Assembly: GCA_034433305.1 (NCBI GenBank) | Contig: DAOUAM010000052.1 | Span: 1 to 64,000 of the forward strand | Reading direction: 5' to 3' | Source of the DNA: DAOUAM01 sp034433305 | GTDB taxonomy: Bacteria > Chloroflexota > Dehalococcoidia > Lucifugimonadales > DAOUAM01 | Length of the DNA stretch: 64,000 nucleotides | Part shown: positions 28,200-37,650 of the stretch, piece by piece | Position numbering within the stretch: the first letter of the stretch is position 1 | Layout: every line of letters begins with the position of its first letter | Translations under genes and position numbers: made by a program | The notes under the pieces: model-generated | What the model saw: only the letters and a program-made list of their open reading frames with translations | Databases searched by the model: none | What the model was told of the DNA's origin: nothing

Positions 28200-28208
28200 A
28201 GTATAGCA
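28200..28208 (-). promoter_or_regulatory. Extended -10 promoter for argJ
   Basis: On the minus strand the sequence reads TGCTATACT, an extended -10 element about 105 bases before the argJ start. It partly overlaps a 10-base palindrome (28207-28216). No clear -35 box. Confidence 0.45.
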
Positions 28209-28272
28209 TACGTATGTATGCGAAAAAAGGGAAGCGGGCCTTCCGGTGAGTTATCGCGCCGGCCACGGTGTG

Positions 28273-28281
28273 TGCTACAAT
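28273..28281 (+). promoter_or_regulatory. Extended -10 promoter for the molybdopterin hydroxylase
   Basis: TGCTACAAT on the plus strand, about 40 bases before the start codon at 28322. The -35 region is poorly conserved. Confidence 0.45.
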
Positions 28282-28321
28282 ACACGGACAAAATTGGACT
28301 CTGACGGAGGTCAACCGCCCC

Positions 28322-30565
28322 ATGACGACAACCGCTTCGCCGAAACGGGAGTACAGGGTCGTAGGCACGCGTCCTATCCGACACGATGGCTACGATAAGG
28401 TCACGGGTAAGGCCCTGTATGGTGCGGATATCCACCTCCCGGGGATGCTGTACGGTAAGATACTGCGCAGCCCCCACGCCCATGCCAGGATAGTCTCCAT
28501 AGACACCAGCAAGGCCGAGGCGCACCCGGGAGTCAAGGCTGTGGTTACCGCCAGAGACTTCCCGACACCGCCGGGGGAGCCTGTAGTCCTTGGCTCAGGG
28601 CCAGCGGTGAACCTCGACCACCTGAGCAGCAACATCCTCGCTAGGGACAAGGTGCTGTACAAGGGCCACGCCATCGCGGCAGTGGCCGCCGCCAGCCCGC
28701 ACGTCGCCGAGGAGGCCCTGGCCCTCATTGACGTCCAGTACGAGGTGCTGCCAGCCGTCACCAACGTCGAGGATGCCATGAAGCCGGGCGCGCCTCAGCT
28801 CCACGCCAGGTACAAGGGGAACGTCGCCAGCCATGTCCAGCTCAAGCTCGGTGATGTGGAGAAGGGCTTCAAAGAGGCGGATATAGTGCTGGAGCGGGAG
28901 TACCGTACCAGGACGGTGCACCAGGGCTACATCGAGCCTCACTCCGCCACGGCCTGGTGGACCGCCAACGACAAGATCACCGTCTGGTGTAGCAGCCAGG
29001 GCCACTTTCCCGTCAGGGAGCGCACGGCCGGCGTGCTGGGCGTGCCGTCGTCCAGTATCAAGGTAGTGCCCATGGAGATCGGCGGCGGCTTCGGCGGCAA
29101 GACCACCAGCTACCTGGAACCCGTGGCCGCTATCCTGTCTCGGAAGAGCGGCCACCCCGTGAAGCTGACCATGACCCGCACCGAGGTGCTGGAGGCCACC
29201 GGCCCCACCTCGGGCAGTTACTCCAGGGTGAAGCTGGGCGTCAAGAAGGACGGGCGGATAACCGCGGCGCAGGCGTACCTGGCCTTCGAGGCTGGCGCGT
29301 ACCCTGGCTCGCCCGTGGGCGCGGCAGCCCAGTGCATGCTGGCCCCATATAACATCGAGAACGCCCTGGTAGACGGCTACGATGTGGTCACCAACAAGCC
29401 CAAGACGGCGGCCTACCGCGCGCCTGGCGCGCCCATAGGCGCCTACACCTTCGAGACACTGGTGGACGAGGCCTGCGAGAAGCTGGGCCTGGACCCGCTG
29501 GAGTTCCGCATCCTCAATGGCGCCAGGGAAGGCACCCGCAGGGTAAATGGCGTGGTCAACCCGCGCATCGGCTGCATCGAGACGGCGCAGGCCATCAAGG
29601 ACCATCCGCACTACAAGACGCCACTGAAGGGGCCTTACCGCGGCCGCGGCGTGGCGTCGGGCTTCTGGATCAACGGCAGTGGCCCGGCCTGCGCCATAGC
29701 CAGCGTGAACTTCGACGGCACCATCAACCTGCTGGAAGGCTCGGTGGACATAGGCGGCAGCCGGCCAGCGGCGGCCCAGATGCTGGCCGAGGTCCTGGGC
29801 ATACCGGTAACCGACGTGAACCCCCAGGTGGCCGACACGGACTCCATTGGCTTCACGTCCATGACCGGCGGCAGCAGCGTTGCCTTCAAGACCGGCTGGG
29901 CCGCCTATGAAGCAGCCCAGGACGTCAAGCGGCAGATGGTCGCCCGCGCCGCCAGGCTCTGGGAGGCCTCGCCCGACGACGTGGAGCTTGTGGACGGCGT
30001 CTTCCGGCACAAGTCCTCGTCGGACCTCAAGCTCAGCTTCAAGGAGCTGGCGGCACGGCTGCCCGAGACCGGCGGCCCGGTGGTAGGCCGCGCCAACATA
30101 GACCCCAAGGGCGCTGGCAGCTCCTTCGCCACCCACTGCGTTGACGTGGAGGTGGACCCCGAGACGGGCAAGGTGACCATACTGCGGTACACCGCTGCCC
30201 AGGACGCGGGCACGGCTGTCCATCCCAGCTACGTGGAGGGCCAGATACAGGGTGGGGTAGTGCAGGGGATCGGCTGGGCGCTGAACGAGGAGTACTTCAT
30301 GGCCCCCGATGGCCGAATGCTCAACTCCAGCTTTCTGGACTATCGCATGCCCACGGCCCTGGACCTGCCCATGATAGACGCGGTCATTGTGGAAGTCCCC
30401 AATCCGGCGCACCCCTACGGCGTCAGGGGCGTGGGCGAGACGGCCATAGTCCCGCCGCTGGCCGCCATAGCCAACGCCATCTACCATGCGGTGGGAGTAC
30501 GTATGACCAGTCTGCCAATGAACCCGGCGGCAGTCCTGAAGGCCATTCAGGAGAAGGGCAAGTAA
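28322..30565 (+). CDS. Xanthine dehydrogenase-family molybdopterin subunit
   Basis: 747 aa. Large, molybdenum-cofactor-binding subunit of a xanthine/aldehyde oxidoreductase. The N-terminal a/b hammerhead is residues ~15-125 (VTGKALYGADIHLPGMLYG). MPT-binding motifs are EIGGGFGGKTTSY and AYRAPGAP, and the catalytic Glu is in GVRGVGETAIVPP near the C-terminus. The active-site loop is AYRAPG, not the CSFR loop of true CO dehydrogenase. GGAGG lies upstream of the ATG at 28322. The usual FAD and 2Fe-2S subunit genes are not adjacent, so partners must lie elsewhere. Confidence 0.9.
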   Translation: MTTTASPKREYRVVGTRPIRHDGYDKVTGKALYGADIHLPGMLYGKILRSPHAHARIVSIDTSKAEAHPGVKAVVTARDFPTPPGEPVVLGSGPAVNLDHLSSNILARDKVLYKGHAIAAVAAASPHVAEEALALIDVQYEVLPAVTNVEDAMKPGAPQLHARYKGNVASHVQLKLGDVEKGFKEADIVLEREYRTRTVHQGYIEPHSATAWWTANDKITVWCSSQGHFPVRERTAGVLGVPSSSIKVVPMEIGGGFGGKTTSYLEPVAAILSRKSGHPVKLTMTRTEVLEATGPTSGSYSRVKLGVKKDGRITAAQAYLAFEAGAYPGSPVGAAAQCMLAPYNIENALVDGYDVVTNKPKTAAYRAPGAPIGAYTFETLVDEACEKLGLDPLEFRILNGAREGTRRVNGVVNPRIGCIETAQAIKDHPHYKTPLKGPYRGRGVASGFWINGSGPACAIASVNFDGTINLLEGSVDIGGSRPAAAQMLAEVLGIPVTDVNPQVADTDSIGFTSMTGGSSVAFKTGWAAYEAAQDVKRQMVARAARLWEASPDDVELVDGVFRHKSSSDLKLSFKELAARLPETGGPVVGRANIDPKGAGSSFATHCVDVEVDPETGKVTILRYTAAQDAGTAVHPSYVEGQIQGGVVQGIGWALNEEYFMAPDGRMLNSSFLDYRMPTALDLPMIDAVIVEVPNPAHPYGVRGVGETAIVPPLAAIANAIYHAVGVRMTSLPMNPAAVLKAIQEKGK

Positions 30566-30678
30566 GCCAGTCCCTGGTCCCATAGTGGCAAAGTCAGGCC
30601 TGGCGGAGGAAGACGCAGCCTGCTCCGCCAGGCCCACATCCCTGGCAGCGGCCTCGCGCGCCCATAAAGCGACGTAAG

Positions 30679-30715
30679 CATGGCCTGGCAAGGGTGCCAG
30701 GCCATGCGCCCTTTT
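30679..30715 (+). terminator. Hairpin terminator after the hydroxylase gene
   Basis: A 12-bp stem (30679-30690 with 30695-30706) and a 4-base loop are followed by CCCTTTT. A second 12-bp stem, 30597-30608 with 30623-30634 and no T run, precedes it. Confidence 0.55.
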
Positions 30716-30738
30716 GAGTTGCAGGAAGGAACACTGAG

Positions 30739-31650
30739 ATGGCCAGGACTATTCTGGTGCCCCTGGATGGCTCAGCCACGTCTGAGGCCGTGCTGCCCTA
30801 CGTAGTCACCATCGCCAAGGGCATGGACTGCGAGGTCACTCTGCTGTATGCCGTTGACCTGACCCCCATGCTCATGGCCACGACCACCAACGCGCCCCTG
30901 GCCGTGGGTTACCTGGAGGACTTCGAGAGGCAGGCCAGGGAGAGCGGCGAGGAATACCTGCGGCAGCAGTGCCGCAGGCTGGAAGGGCTGGGTGTCCGGT
31001 GTGCGACCCTGGTGGAGGTGGGCAGGCCCACCGATGTCATCCTCCAGCACGACGAGCGCGACTCGCCCTGGCTCATAGCCCTCTCGACCCACGGGCGCTC
31101 TGGCCTGGCGCGGCTCGTTCTGGGCAGCGTGGCATCGCGCCTGCTCCAGACGGCCAGGTCGCCACTGCTGCTGGTACGCCCCAGGGATGAGACGCTTCCT
31201 GCGGTGGCGCGGCTGGACGAGGTCATTGTGCCCCTGGACGCCTCGCCGCTGGCCGAGGGCGTGCTGCCGCTGGTGGTGGACCTGGCCAGCGGGCTGCGCC
31301 TCGCCGTGACGCTGGTGCAGGCGCTGCCCACAGCCTCCCAGCTTTACATGGGCACCGAGATAGTCGCCCACCCGGCGGACATACTGGAGCGGGCGGAGCA
31401 GGCCGTCCGGGAGTACCTGCAGGGCGTGGCAAGCAGACTGGAGCAGCAGGGCCTCCAGGCCCACCTGGAGGTGCTCAGTGGAGAGGCTGGCAGCGCCATT
31501 GTGGAGTTCGCCCGCCAGAGGCCGCACAACATCATCGCCATGACCACCCACGGCCGCTCAGGGCTGGGGCGCTGGGTGCTGGGCAGTGTCACGGACAAGG
31601 TGGTGCGCTCCAGCGGCGACCCGGTGGTGGTGGTGCGCCCTCGCCAGTAA
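30739..31650 (+). CDS. Tandem universal stress protein
   Basis: 303 aa made of two Usp domains (about 1-148 and 158-303). Both end with the ATP-binding pattern GxxGxxxxxxxxxGS: GRSGLARLVLGSVA and GRSGLGRWVLGSVT. Both begin with (I/V)LVPLDxS-type strands. Probably an ATP-binding stress protein. AAGGAA precedes the ATG. The next gene converges 13 bases after the stop. Confidence 0.92.
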   Translation: MARTILVPLDGSATSEAVLPYVVTIAKGMDCEVTLLYAVDLTPMLMATTTNAPLAVGYLEDFERQARESGEEYLRQQCRRLEGLGVRCATLVEVGRPTDVILQHDERDSPWLIALSTHGRSGLARLVLGSVASRLLQTARSPLLLVRPRDETLPAVARLDEVIVPLDASPLAEGVLPLVVDLASGLRLAVTLVQALPTASQLYMGTEIVAHPADILERAEQAVREYLQGVASRLEQQGLQAHLEVLSGEAGSAIVEFARQRPHNIIAMTTHGRSGLGRWVLGSVTDKVVRSSGDPVVVVRPRQ

Positions 31651-31663
31651 GGCGGAGGGCTTT

Positions 31664-32734
31664 TCAGGGCATGGCATTGGCAGGCCGGGCCGGCGTCGGC
31701 TGGAACGCCGCGCCCCTGACCTCCATCACATTAGCTTCCACGCTGACGTCCGCCTCCAGGAACTGCTGCACCAGCCACGCGTTGGACTGTACATGGTTGG
31801 TCAGTTGGGGAATTCGGAAGAGGCTTGTGCCGGCCGCCAGAGCGGCGAAGGGTATGACCTGGTCAGCGGCATGCCTGTCCAGCGTGGCGCCCGTTCCCAG
31901 GTCCTCCAGGAGTTGCTCCGCGACCCGACGGCCTATGGCCTCGGACCTGCGGCCTGGCGCGCCAGACATGTCGGCGCCCAGCCGCGCTCCCGAGCCCAGG
32001 TCCGCGAACAGGGCCAGCGCGGCGCCAGGCTGGAGGGATGTGGCATCGTCGCAGACCTCGATGGCGGCGCGGTAGCCGGCCCTGGCCAGGGCCTCGCTGG
32101 CGGCCTCGGCCATGCGCTGGCCGACCTGTCGCTCCTTGAGGTGGGAGGCCAGCGCCACACCCCACAGGCGTTTCACCCCGCCGGGCTGGCCCAGCACCAG
32201 GGGAGCCAGCGCGCCAGCCACTGGCTGGACACGCAGGCGCAGAATGCCTCCGCCCCTGGGGACGTAGCCCGGCCTTTCCATGTACACCTGGACGCTCAGG
32301 CCCATGCGGGCCAGCAGGGGCGCCATGACGTGGCGCAGGTGGTAGCAGGACGGCGCGAAGTCCTGGAACAGGCCGCCACGTAGCTCTACCTCCACCGGCC
32401 CGGGGGCAAAGGCCAGCACAGGCAGCACCGCCAGCGCCAGCATGGTGGTGGAGCCGGCCGAGCCGATGTCCCAGGTGTAGCTCTGGCCTGGCATGGCCCG
32501 CCCAGGGACAAACACCACGTCCTGAGAGCCTTCGTGGACGCCGCTGGCCTCTCCCGAGGCAAGCTGGCAGATGGCCCGGATGACGCTGATGTGCTGAGGC
32601 CGCAGGCCGGGGGCAGGACGCCTGGCCCGCGCGTTGGTGATGTGTACAGGCCTGCGGGTGAGCGCGGCCAGCGCCACCGCCTGCCGCACCAGAGTGCCGC
32701 TCCCTGAATAGCGCGAGCCGTCTATCTCCAGCAT
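31664..32734 (-). CDS. rtcA: RNA 3'-terminal phosphate cyclase
   Basis: 356 aa. Converts RNA 3'-phosphate to 2',3'-cyclic phosphate by adenylylation. The start EIDGSRYSGSGTLVRQAVALAAL and the block RPAPGLRPQHIS are family hallmarks; the nucleophilic His is expected in LDRHAADQVIPFAALA near residue 305. No RtcB ligase or RtcR regulator is adjacent. Its presence with a Clp1-type kinase elsewhere in the window suggests active RNA end metabolism. Confidence 0.93.
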   Translation of the reverse strand: MLEIDGSRYSGSGTLVRQAVALAALTRRPVHITNARARRPAPGLRPQHISVIRAICQLASGEASGVHEGSQDVVFVPGRAMPGQSYTWDIGSAGSTTMLALAVLPVLAFAPGPVEVELRGGLFQDFAPSCYHLRHVMAPLLARMGLSVQVYMERPGYVPRGGGILRLRVQPVAGALAPLVLGQPGGVKRLWGVALASHLKERQVGQRMAEAASEALARAGYRAAIEVCDDATSLQPGAALALFADLGSGARLGADMSGAPGRRSEAIGRRVAEQLLEDLGTGATLDRHAADQVIPFAALAAGTSLFRIPQLTNHVQSNAWLVQQFLEADVSVEANVMEVRGAAFQPTPARPANAMP

Positions 32735-32892
32735 GGCCTCCTGCCTCTGCCAGCAGACTCACCCCCATGCTGTACAAGGCCAGGGCTGGCCCGGTGCGGC
32801 CCCTCTCCGGCCCCTGTCCTGAGCATGCCCAAGGACCTGAGAAGGGCCATAGAAAGCCCACGTTGTGCAACTAAACACCCGGGAGAGGTCCC

Positions 32893-34464
32893 CTAGCCCA
32901 TGGACTCTAGCTGCGGCAGGCGCTTGGACGCGCGCAAGCGCTGAATGGCCTGCCGCTCAAGCTGGCGAATGCGCTCCCTGGTAACGCCCAGCTCCTGGCC
33001 GACCTCCTCCAGGGTACGCGGCCGGTCGTCGTAGAAGCCGAAGCGCAGGGCCAGCACCAGGCGCAGACGCGGCGGCAGGTCGTCCATGGCCTGGAGCACG
33101 TTCTCCCGCGTCAACTGGCGGATGGCGATCTCGTCCGGCGCCCAGGCGGAGGTGTCCTCGATGAAGTCCTCCAGGGTGGACTCCTCCTCGCCTACCGGCG
33201 TCTCCAGGGAGACGGTGTGCTGGCGCTGGCGCTGGAGGCCCTCCACGGCCTCCACCGTCCAGCCCAGCTCCTCGGCCATCTCCTGGGCGGTAGGCTCGCG
33301 GTCCAGGCGCTTGAGCAGGTTGCGCTCGACGCCGCTGAGCTGCTGGAGCCGCTCGACCACGTGGACCGGCAGCCGAATGGTGCGGCCCTGGTCGGCCAGT
33401 GCCCGGGTCACCGCCTGACGGATCCACCAGGTGGAGTAGGTGCTGAACTTGTAACCCCGATGCGGGTCGAACTTCTCCACGGCGCGCATCAGGCCCAGGT
33501 TGCCCTCCTGGATGAGGTCCAGCAGCGGCAGGCCGCGGCCCAGGTACTTCCTGGCGACGCTGACCACCAGCCGGAGGTTGGAGTTGGTGAGGCGCTCCGA
33601 GGCCTCGTGCCCTTCGCGCTCGATGCGCTGCCACCAGCGCTCCAGTTCCTGCTCATGAGGCTGCAGCAGGCCGGCGATGGCCTCCAGCGGCGCCGTGTCA
33701 TCGAGGCCAGCATTGGCTACCTGACGCACCACGCTCTCCAGCACGGGCTGGGGAATCAGGCGAGAAAGCTTGGAGACCTCGGCGATGTCCGACAGCACGA
33801 CGCTGTCCGGCCTGCCCGTGCTTTCGGCCAATGCCTGCTTGACTTCGGCCTTGAGGGGCCTGTCCAGGGTCTCGCGCACCACTGGCGCCGCCAGCAGCCG
33901 CGCTATATCCTGGCCTTCGGCCTCGCCCCAGACGACGCGGGCTACGTTGTGCACTATGTCCTTGCAGGAGGCCAGGCGCAGGTATATGAATGCCCCAAGC
34001 TCGCTGGTGGTGGCGGCGCGGCCGTGCCTGGCCAGGAACTCGTCACGAAGCTCCTTCAGGCGGATCCAGGCCTCCACGGCCAGTCCCAGCTCTATCTCTT
34101 GCTTGGCCGTAAGGAGCGGGTGCTGTCCTATGGAGCGCAGGTACTCACGGACGGCATCGCGGGTATCCTCGGCGTACTCCCGCGCCGCTTCCAGCTCCGT
34201 GGGAAGCTCCTCCTCGACCTCTTCCTCCAGCTCTCCGGTCAGGGCAGCCTCCGTGGTCTCCGCCAAAGTCTCCTCCTCTTCCTCCTCCTCCATGTCCTCA
34301 GCTTGGCCAAGCCCACGGGCCACTTCCTCGTCCTGATCAGTCTGGGGAGCTTCCTCCTCATCCAACTCGCCAGGCACTCCCGGCTCCTCATTCCTCGGGC
34401 TTATTCTTTTGTTCCCTATCCCTTCCCGCAGCAGTCCCTCATCATCCCGCATCGTCATAGCCAT
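32893..34464 (-). CDS. Primary-type sigma-70 factor
   Basis: 523 aa. A very acidic N-terminus (residues ~30-90) is followed by region 1.2 (AVREYLRSIGQHPLLT), a ~140-residue non-conserved insert, region 2 (NLRLVVSVARKYLGRGLPL, GNLGLMRAVEKFD, FSTYSTWWIRQA), region 3 (IRLPVHVVERL) and region 4 (LEEVGQELGVTRERIRQLE). Directs RNA polymerase to -10/-35 promoters, matching the TTGACA/TATAAT boxes seen throughout this window. Several ATGs lie at the start; the third or fifth codon may be used. Likely rpoD/sigA, but whether it is the only primary sigma factor cannot be told here. Confidence 0.88.
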   Translation of the reverse strand: MAMTMRDDEGLLREGIGNKRISPRNEEPGVPGELDEEEAPQTDQDEEVARGLGQAEDMEEEEEEETLAETTEAALTGELEEEVEEELPTELEAAREYAEDTRDAVREYLRSIGQHPLLTAKQEIELGLAVEAWIRLKELRDEFLARHGRAATTSELGAFIYLRLASCKDIVHNVARVVWGEAEGQDIARLLAAPVVRETLDRPLKAEVKQALAESTGRPDSVVLSDIAEVSKLSRLIPQPVLESVVRQVANAGLDDTAPLEAIAGLLQPHEQELERWWQRIEREGHEASERLTNSNLRLVVSVARKYLGRGLPLLDLIQEGNLGLMRAVEKFDPHRGYKFSTYSTWWIRQAVTRALADQGRTIRLPVHVVERLQQLSGVERNLLKRLDREPTAQEMAEELGWTVEAVEGLQRQRQHTVSLETPVGEEESTLEDFIEDTSAWAPDEIAIRQLTRENVLQAMDDLPPRLRLVLALRFGFYDDRPRTLEEVGQELGVTRERIRQLERQAIQRLRASKRLPQLESMG

Positions 34465-34711
34465 TCCTCAGTTATCAGCAGTACAGAGTGGTACGCACCT
34501 GTCCCATCGGCACCACCTGGCAGCCCGACAGGGACGGCTAGCCCCTCAACGGAACAGGGGTCTTGATCCAGCCCTCTGACGGCACTGGCCAGGGGCTTCA
34601 ACGCGAGGCCGTGCGTGGTGCGCTGCCGCGCCCCTCGCACCCGAGGAAGGCCCGACAGGTGCGACAGAGCAAGTGATGGACAGGATGGTATGGTGAAAAA
34701 TCTACATTTCC

Positions 34712-34740
34712 AACATAGCAGACCCTTACAGCGGATTCAA
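34712..34740 (-). promoter_or_regulatory. Promoter of the sigma factor gene
   Basis: On the minus strand TTGAAT (34735-34740) and TATGTT (34712-34717) are 17 bases apart. The leader to the first ATG is about 240 bases. Confidence 0.6.
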
Positions 34741-35029
34741 CCAGGTATGACCGGTGCCCGCTACTGTCCGCCCTGGCCTCATGTGCCACCTTTGTAGATT
34801 AGATGAAAATTCTAGCCATCCGGTATGTGCTGGGCCATCTGTCTGAGGACTAAATGCTTGTCCCGAGGACGCCAAGGACTCCTATCGCCAGATTTAGGCA
34901 CTTTGTTTAAACTGCTATGCAAGGATTGGCGCTTTGCCAGGTGCCATTTCAGGGTGACGGGAGTCCTGCCGGGTGCCACTATTTACAACGTCCCGGGGGT
35001 GTGCCAGGGCAGCGGCATCCGGGAGGCCA
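34741..35029. other. Intergenic region between sigma factor promoter and speB
   Basis: No gene recognised. Together with the GC-rich, hairpin-prone sigma leader (34465-34711) this makes a 565-base gap. The TTTAAAC-containing AT-rich part at 34880-34930 shows no clear element. Confidence 0.4.
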
Positions 35030-35917
35030 TCACCTGGCTGTGGCGTAGCCCATGAGTTTGTATGCCAGCTTGGCGGCGGTGTAGGCGCAAGCCTCCGGCC
35101 CCTCCTGGGGACTGAGTTCCACGACGTCGAAGCCGACGATCTCTCGCTGCTGGCCGATGGCCCGCAGCAGGCCGGTGACCTCCCGCCATGCCATGCCGCC
35201 CGGCTCTGGCGTGCCGACGGCGGCCATCAGCGCAGGGTCCAGCACGTCCAGGTCCACACTCACATACACGCGCCGCGACAGTTGCTCCAGGACCTGGGCC
35301 GCCAGGACGGGGATGGCCGGCGTGTCGCCAGTCCAGAAGAATACGGGTAGCTTCGTGTCCCTGATGAACTGCGCCTCCTCGGCGCTGAGGCTCCGCACGC
35401 CCACCAGCACCAGGGGGCAAAGCTCGTGGACTCGCCTGGCCGCCGAGGCGTGGCCCCAGCGGGTGCCCATGTACTCGTCCCGCAGGTCGGCGTGGGCGTC
35501 CAGGTAAAGCACCGAGACATCCGGGTACGCCTCGCGCATAGCCAGCACGGCGCCCACGGTGATGCTATGCTCGCCTCCCAGCAGGCACGCCAGCTTGCCC
35601 GCCCTGGCCAGCGGCAGGACGGCGCGACGCACCCGCTGCGCCATGGCCTCGGGGCTGCCCAGGTCAGGGGCAAGCTCTGGGGCCGTGTATATCCCCAGGC
35701 TGAAGATGTCGCGGTCCAGCTCCGGGTCGTAGTCCTCCAGCTCCCGCGAGGCTGCGATGATAGCCCTGGGGCCGTGACGCGCCCCAGTCCTGTACGAGGT
35801 TGTGCTATCGTAGGGTACAGGGAGGACGACGACGCGTGCCCTGGAGAGGTCGGACTCGTGGGGGGACGCGTCCAGGAAGGTCTCCCACCGGCGCGGTAGC
35901 TCCTCCGGGTGCTCCAT
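35030..35917 (-). CDS. speB: Agmatinase-family ureohydrolase
   Basis: 295 aa. Hydrolyses agmatine (or an aminopropyl derivative) to urea plus a polyamine. The manganese ligands are all visible: GGEHS near residue 118, DAHADLRD near 140 and SVDLDVLDP near 220. TSYRTGARHGPRAI is the substrate-side signature. It follows speD by six bases, forming a polyamine operon. No arginine decarboxylase or spermidine synthase is in the window. Confidence 0.9.
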   Translation of the reverse strand: MEHPEELPRRWETFLDASPHESDLSRARVVVLPVPYDSTTSYRTGARHGPRAIIAASRELEDYDPELDRDIFSLGIYTAPELAPDLGSPEAMAQRVRRAVLPLARAGKLACLLGGEHSITVGAVLAMREAYPDVSVLYLDAHADLRDEYMGTRWGHASAARRVHELCPLVLVGVRSLSAEEAQFIRDTKLPVFFWTGDTPAIPVLAAQVLEQLSRRVYVSVDLDVLDPALMAAVGTPEPGGMAWREVTGLLRAIGQQREIVGFDVVELSPQEGPEACAYTAAKLAYKLMGYATAR

Positions 35918-35923
35918 GTCGTC

Positions 35924-36352
35924 TCACGGAGTGGCCGGGCCGCGGGCGGCCAGCAGGTTGACGCGCTCCCGCACCATGCCCTGGTATGCCTCCTGGGGAG
36001 TCACGTACTCCAGCCCGCGCTCCAGCGCCCAGACCTTGACCTCGGGCAGGGCGAAGGTCTGCTTGACGGCCTCCAGGGAGGAGGTGGGGTCGAACTCCTT
36101 GCAGGAGAAGATGTCTATGTTGACGTACCGCCGGTCGGGGAAGGTGTGTATGCTGATGTGGCTCTCGGCGATGATGACAAAGCCGGACACGCCCCAGTCC
36201 TCGGGCTTCTGGCCGTAGTAGGTATAGACCTGGGGCGGAATGATCTTGGTCATACCGATGGCGGCAGGGTACTCGTCCAGGAAACGGTACACCAGGTCCG
36301 GATCCTGCAACCTCCGGGGGTCTGCTCCATACCCGTCAACTATGAGGTGCAA
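35924..36352 (-). CDS. speD: S-adenosylmethionine decarboxylase proenzyme
   Basis: 142 aa, the short bacterial (SpeH-type) form. It self-cleaves at Glu-Ser in ESHISIHTFPD, turning the Ser into the pyruvoyl cofactor; the downstream CKEF Cys is also conserved. Supplies aminopropyl groups for spermidine. First gene of a two-gene operon with speB. Confidence 0.93.
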   Translation of the reverse strand: MHLIVDGYGADPRRLQDPDLVYRFLDEYPAAIGMTKIIPPQVYTYYGQKPEDWGVSGFVIIAESHISIHTFPDRRYVNIDIFSCKEFDPTSSLEAVKQTFALPEVKVWALERGLEYVTPQEAYQGMVRERVNLLAARGPATP

Positions 36353-36702
36353 CGCTCACTCCTCCCAGGCTGTTCCGCTATGCGGTCAGATATATAGCGT
36401 AGCATTGTTACCGATTTCACACAACACTTGATAGGGGTGAAAACAATAGTATAGAATCCTTAAGTGCTCTGTACCAGGCGCAGGAAAAGGGAGCCGCTGT
36501 GCGCATAGTCGGAGGGAAAGGCCCTTTGCCCCGCTGAAAACGCCGCACCGGCCCTGCCAGGCGAGGGGAAGGAGCCATTCCTGGGCAGGTCAGCACGGCA
36601 AGCGGGTAGGGCAAAACCTTTGCAGCGAGTCTGTCGTAATAACTGTGATAACGGAAAAAGCGGGGCGTCTGTGGCCCAGCCGCACGGTGGGCGAATTATA
36701 GC
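36353..36702. other. Divergent intergenic region between speD and the ABC operon
   Basis: 350 bases without a convincing gene. A plausible plus-strand promoter is TTGATA at 36428-36433 and TATAGA at 36450-36455, 16 bases apart, which would give the ABC operon a ~240-base leader. The rest is GC-rich with no element I can name. Confidence 0.4.
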
Positions 36703-37650
36703 ATGATAGAGCTGGAGAACGTAAGCAAGTACTACGGCAACTTCCCCGCCATAACGGACATATCCTTCCGTGTGGAGAAGGGGGAGATACTGGGCTTCCT
36801 TGGCCCCAATGGCGCCGGGAAGACCACCACCATGAAGATCATCACGGGCTTCATGCCGCCCAGCAGCGGCAGGTGCACGGTGGCGGGCTACGACATCGTG
36901 GCCCAGTCCCTGGAGGCCCGCAAGCGCATCGGCTACCTGCCGGAGACGGTGCCCCTGTACACCGACATGACCGTGGAAGACTACCTCTGGTTCATGGGCC
37001 GCATCCGCGGCATGGGCCGGGAGTACATACGCAAGCGCATCAACGACGTCATTGACATCTGCCGCCTGGGGGACTACCAGTCCAGCCACATAAGCAAGCT
37101 GTCCAAGGGCTTCCGGCAGCGCGTGGGCATCGCCCAGGCCATACTGCACGAGCCGGACGTGCTGATACTGGACGAGCCGACCATCGGCATTGACCCCATC
37201 CAGGTGGTGGAGACCCGCCAGCTTATAAAAAGCCTGGGCGGCGAGCATACCCTCATAGTCAGCACCCACATCCTGCCCGAAGTGAGCATGATCTGCCAGC
37301 GGGTCATCATCATCCACGAGGGGCAGATTGTGGCGGTGGACAAGCCAGAGAACCTGGCGTCGCGGCTGCGGGGCGTGGAGCGCATCGAGATGGACGTGGA
37401 AGGCCCGCAGCGGGAGGTCGTCAAGGCGCTGGAGGGCGTGGAGGGGGTGCAGCAGGTGACGCGGCAGCCAATTATGGGCAAGCCCTATAACACCTTCGTG
37501 GTGGAGGCCAGCCACGGCGTGGACATCCGGCCTCAGCTCGCGGCTGAGATAGTCCACGGCGGCTGGAAGCTCCTGCGACTGGAGTCCGTGGGCATGACTC
37601 TGGAGGAAATCTTCCTGCGCCTGACTACCAGCGAGGAGGTGCAGGCTTGA
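36703..37650 (+). CDS. ABC transporter ATPase, GldA-like
   Basis: 315 aa. Walker A GPNGAGKTT near residue 36, signature LSKGFRQRVGIAQA near 135, Walker B VLILDEPTIGID near 160, and the switch His in STHI. A ~90-residue C-terminal extension is typical of ABC-2 exporters. Followed by a permease, a GldG-like protein and a DUF4340 protein in one operon. In Bacteroidota GldAFG serves gliding; in Chloroflexota the cargo is unknown. Confidence 0.9.
   Translation: MIELENVSKYYGNFPAITDISFRVEKGEILGFLGPNGAGKTTTMKIITGFMPPSSGRCTVAGYDIVAQSLEARKRIGYLPETVPLYTDMTVEDYLWFMGRIRGMGREYIRKRINDVIDICRLGDYQSSHISKLSKGFRQRVGIAQAILHEPDVLILDEPTIGIDPIQVVETRQLIKSLGGEHTLIVSTHILPEVSMICQRVIIIHEGQIVAVDKPENLASRLRGVERIEMDVEGPQREVVKALEGVEGVQQVTRQPIMGKPYNTFVVEASHGVDIRPQLAAEIVHGGWKLLRLESVGMTLEEIFLRLTTSEEVQA

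Noticed and set aside
28322..30565. Aerobic CO dehydrogenase CoxL
   Set aside because: The active-site loop is AYRAPG and lacks the CSFR motif with the copper-binding Cys; coxM and coxS are absent.
28595..30691. 698-codon open frame antisense to the molybdenum hydroxylase
   Set aside because: Same mirror-frame effect; no domain recognisable.
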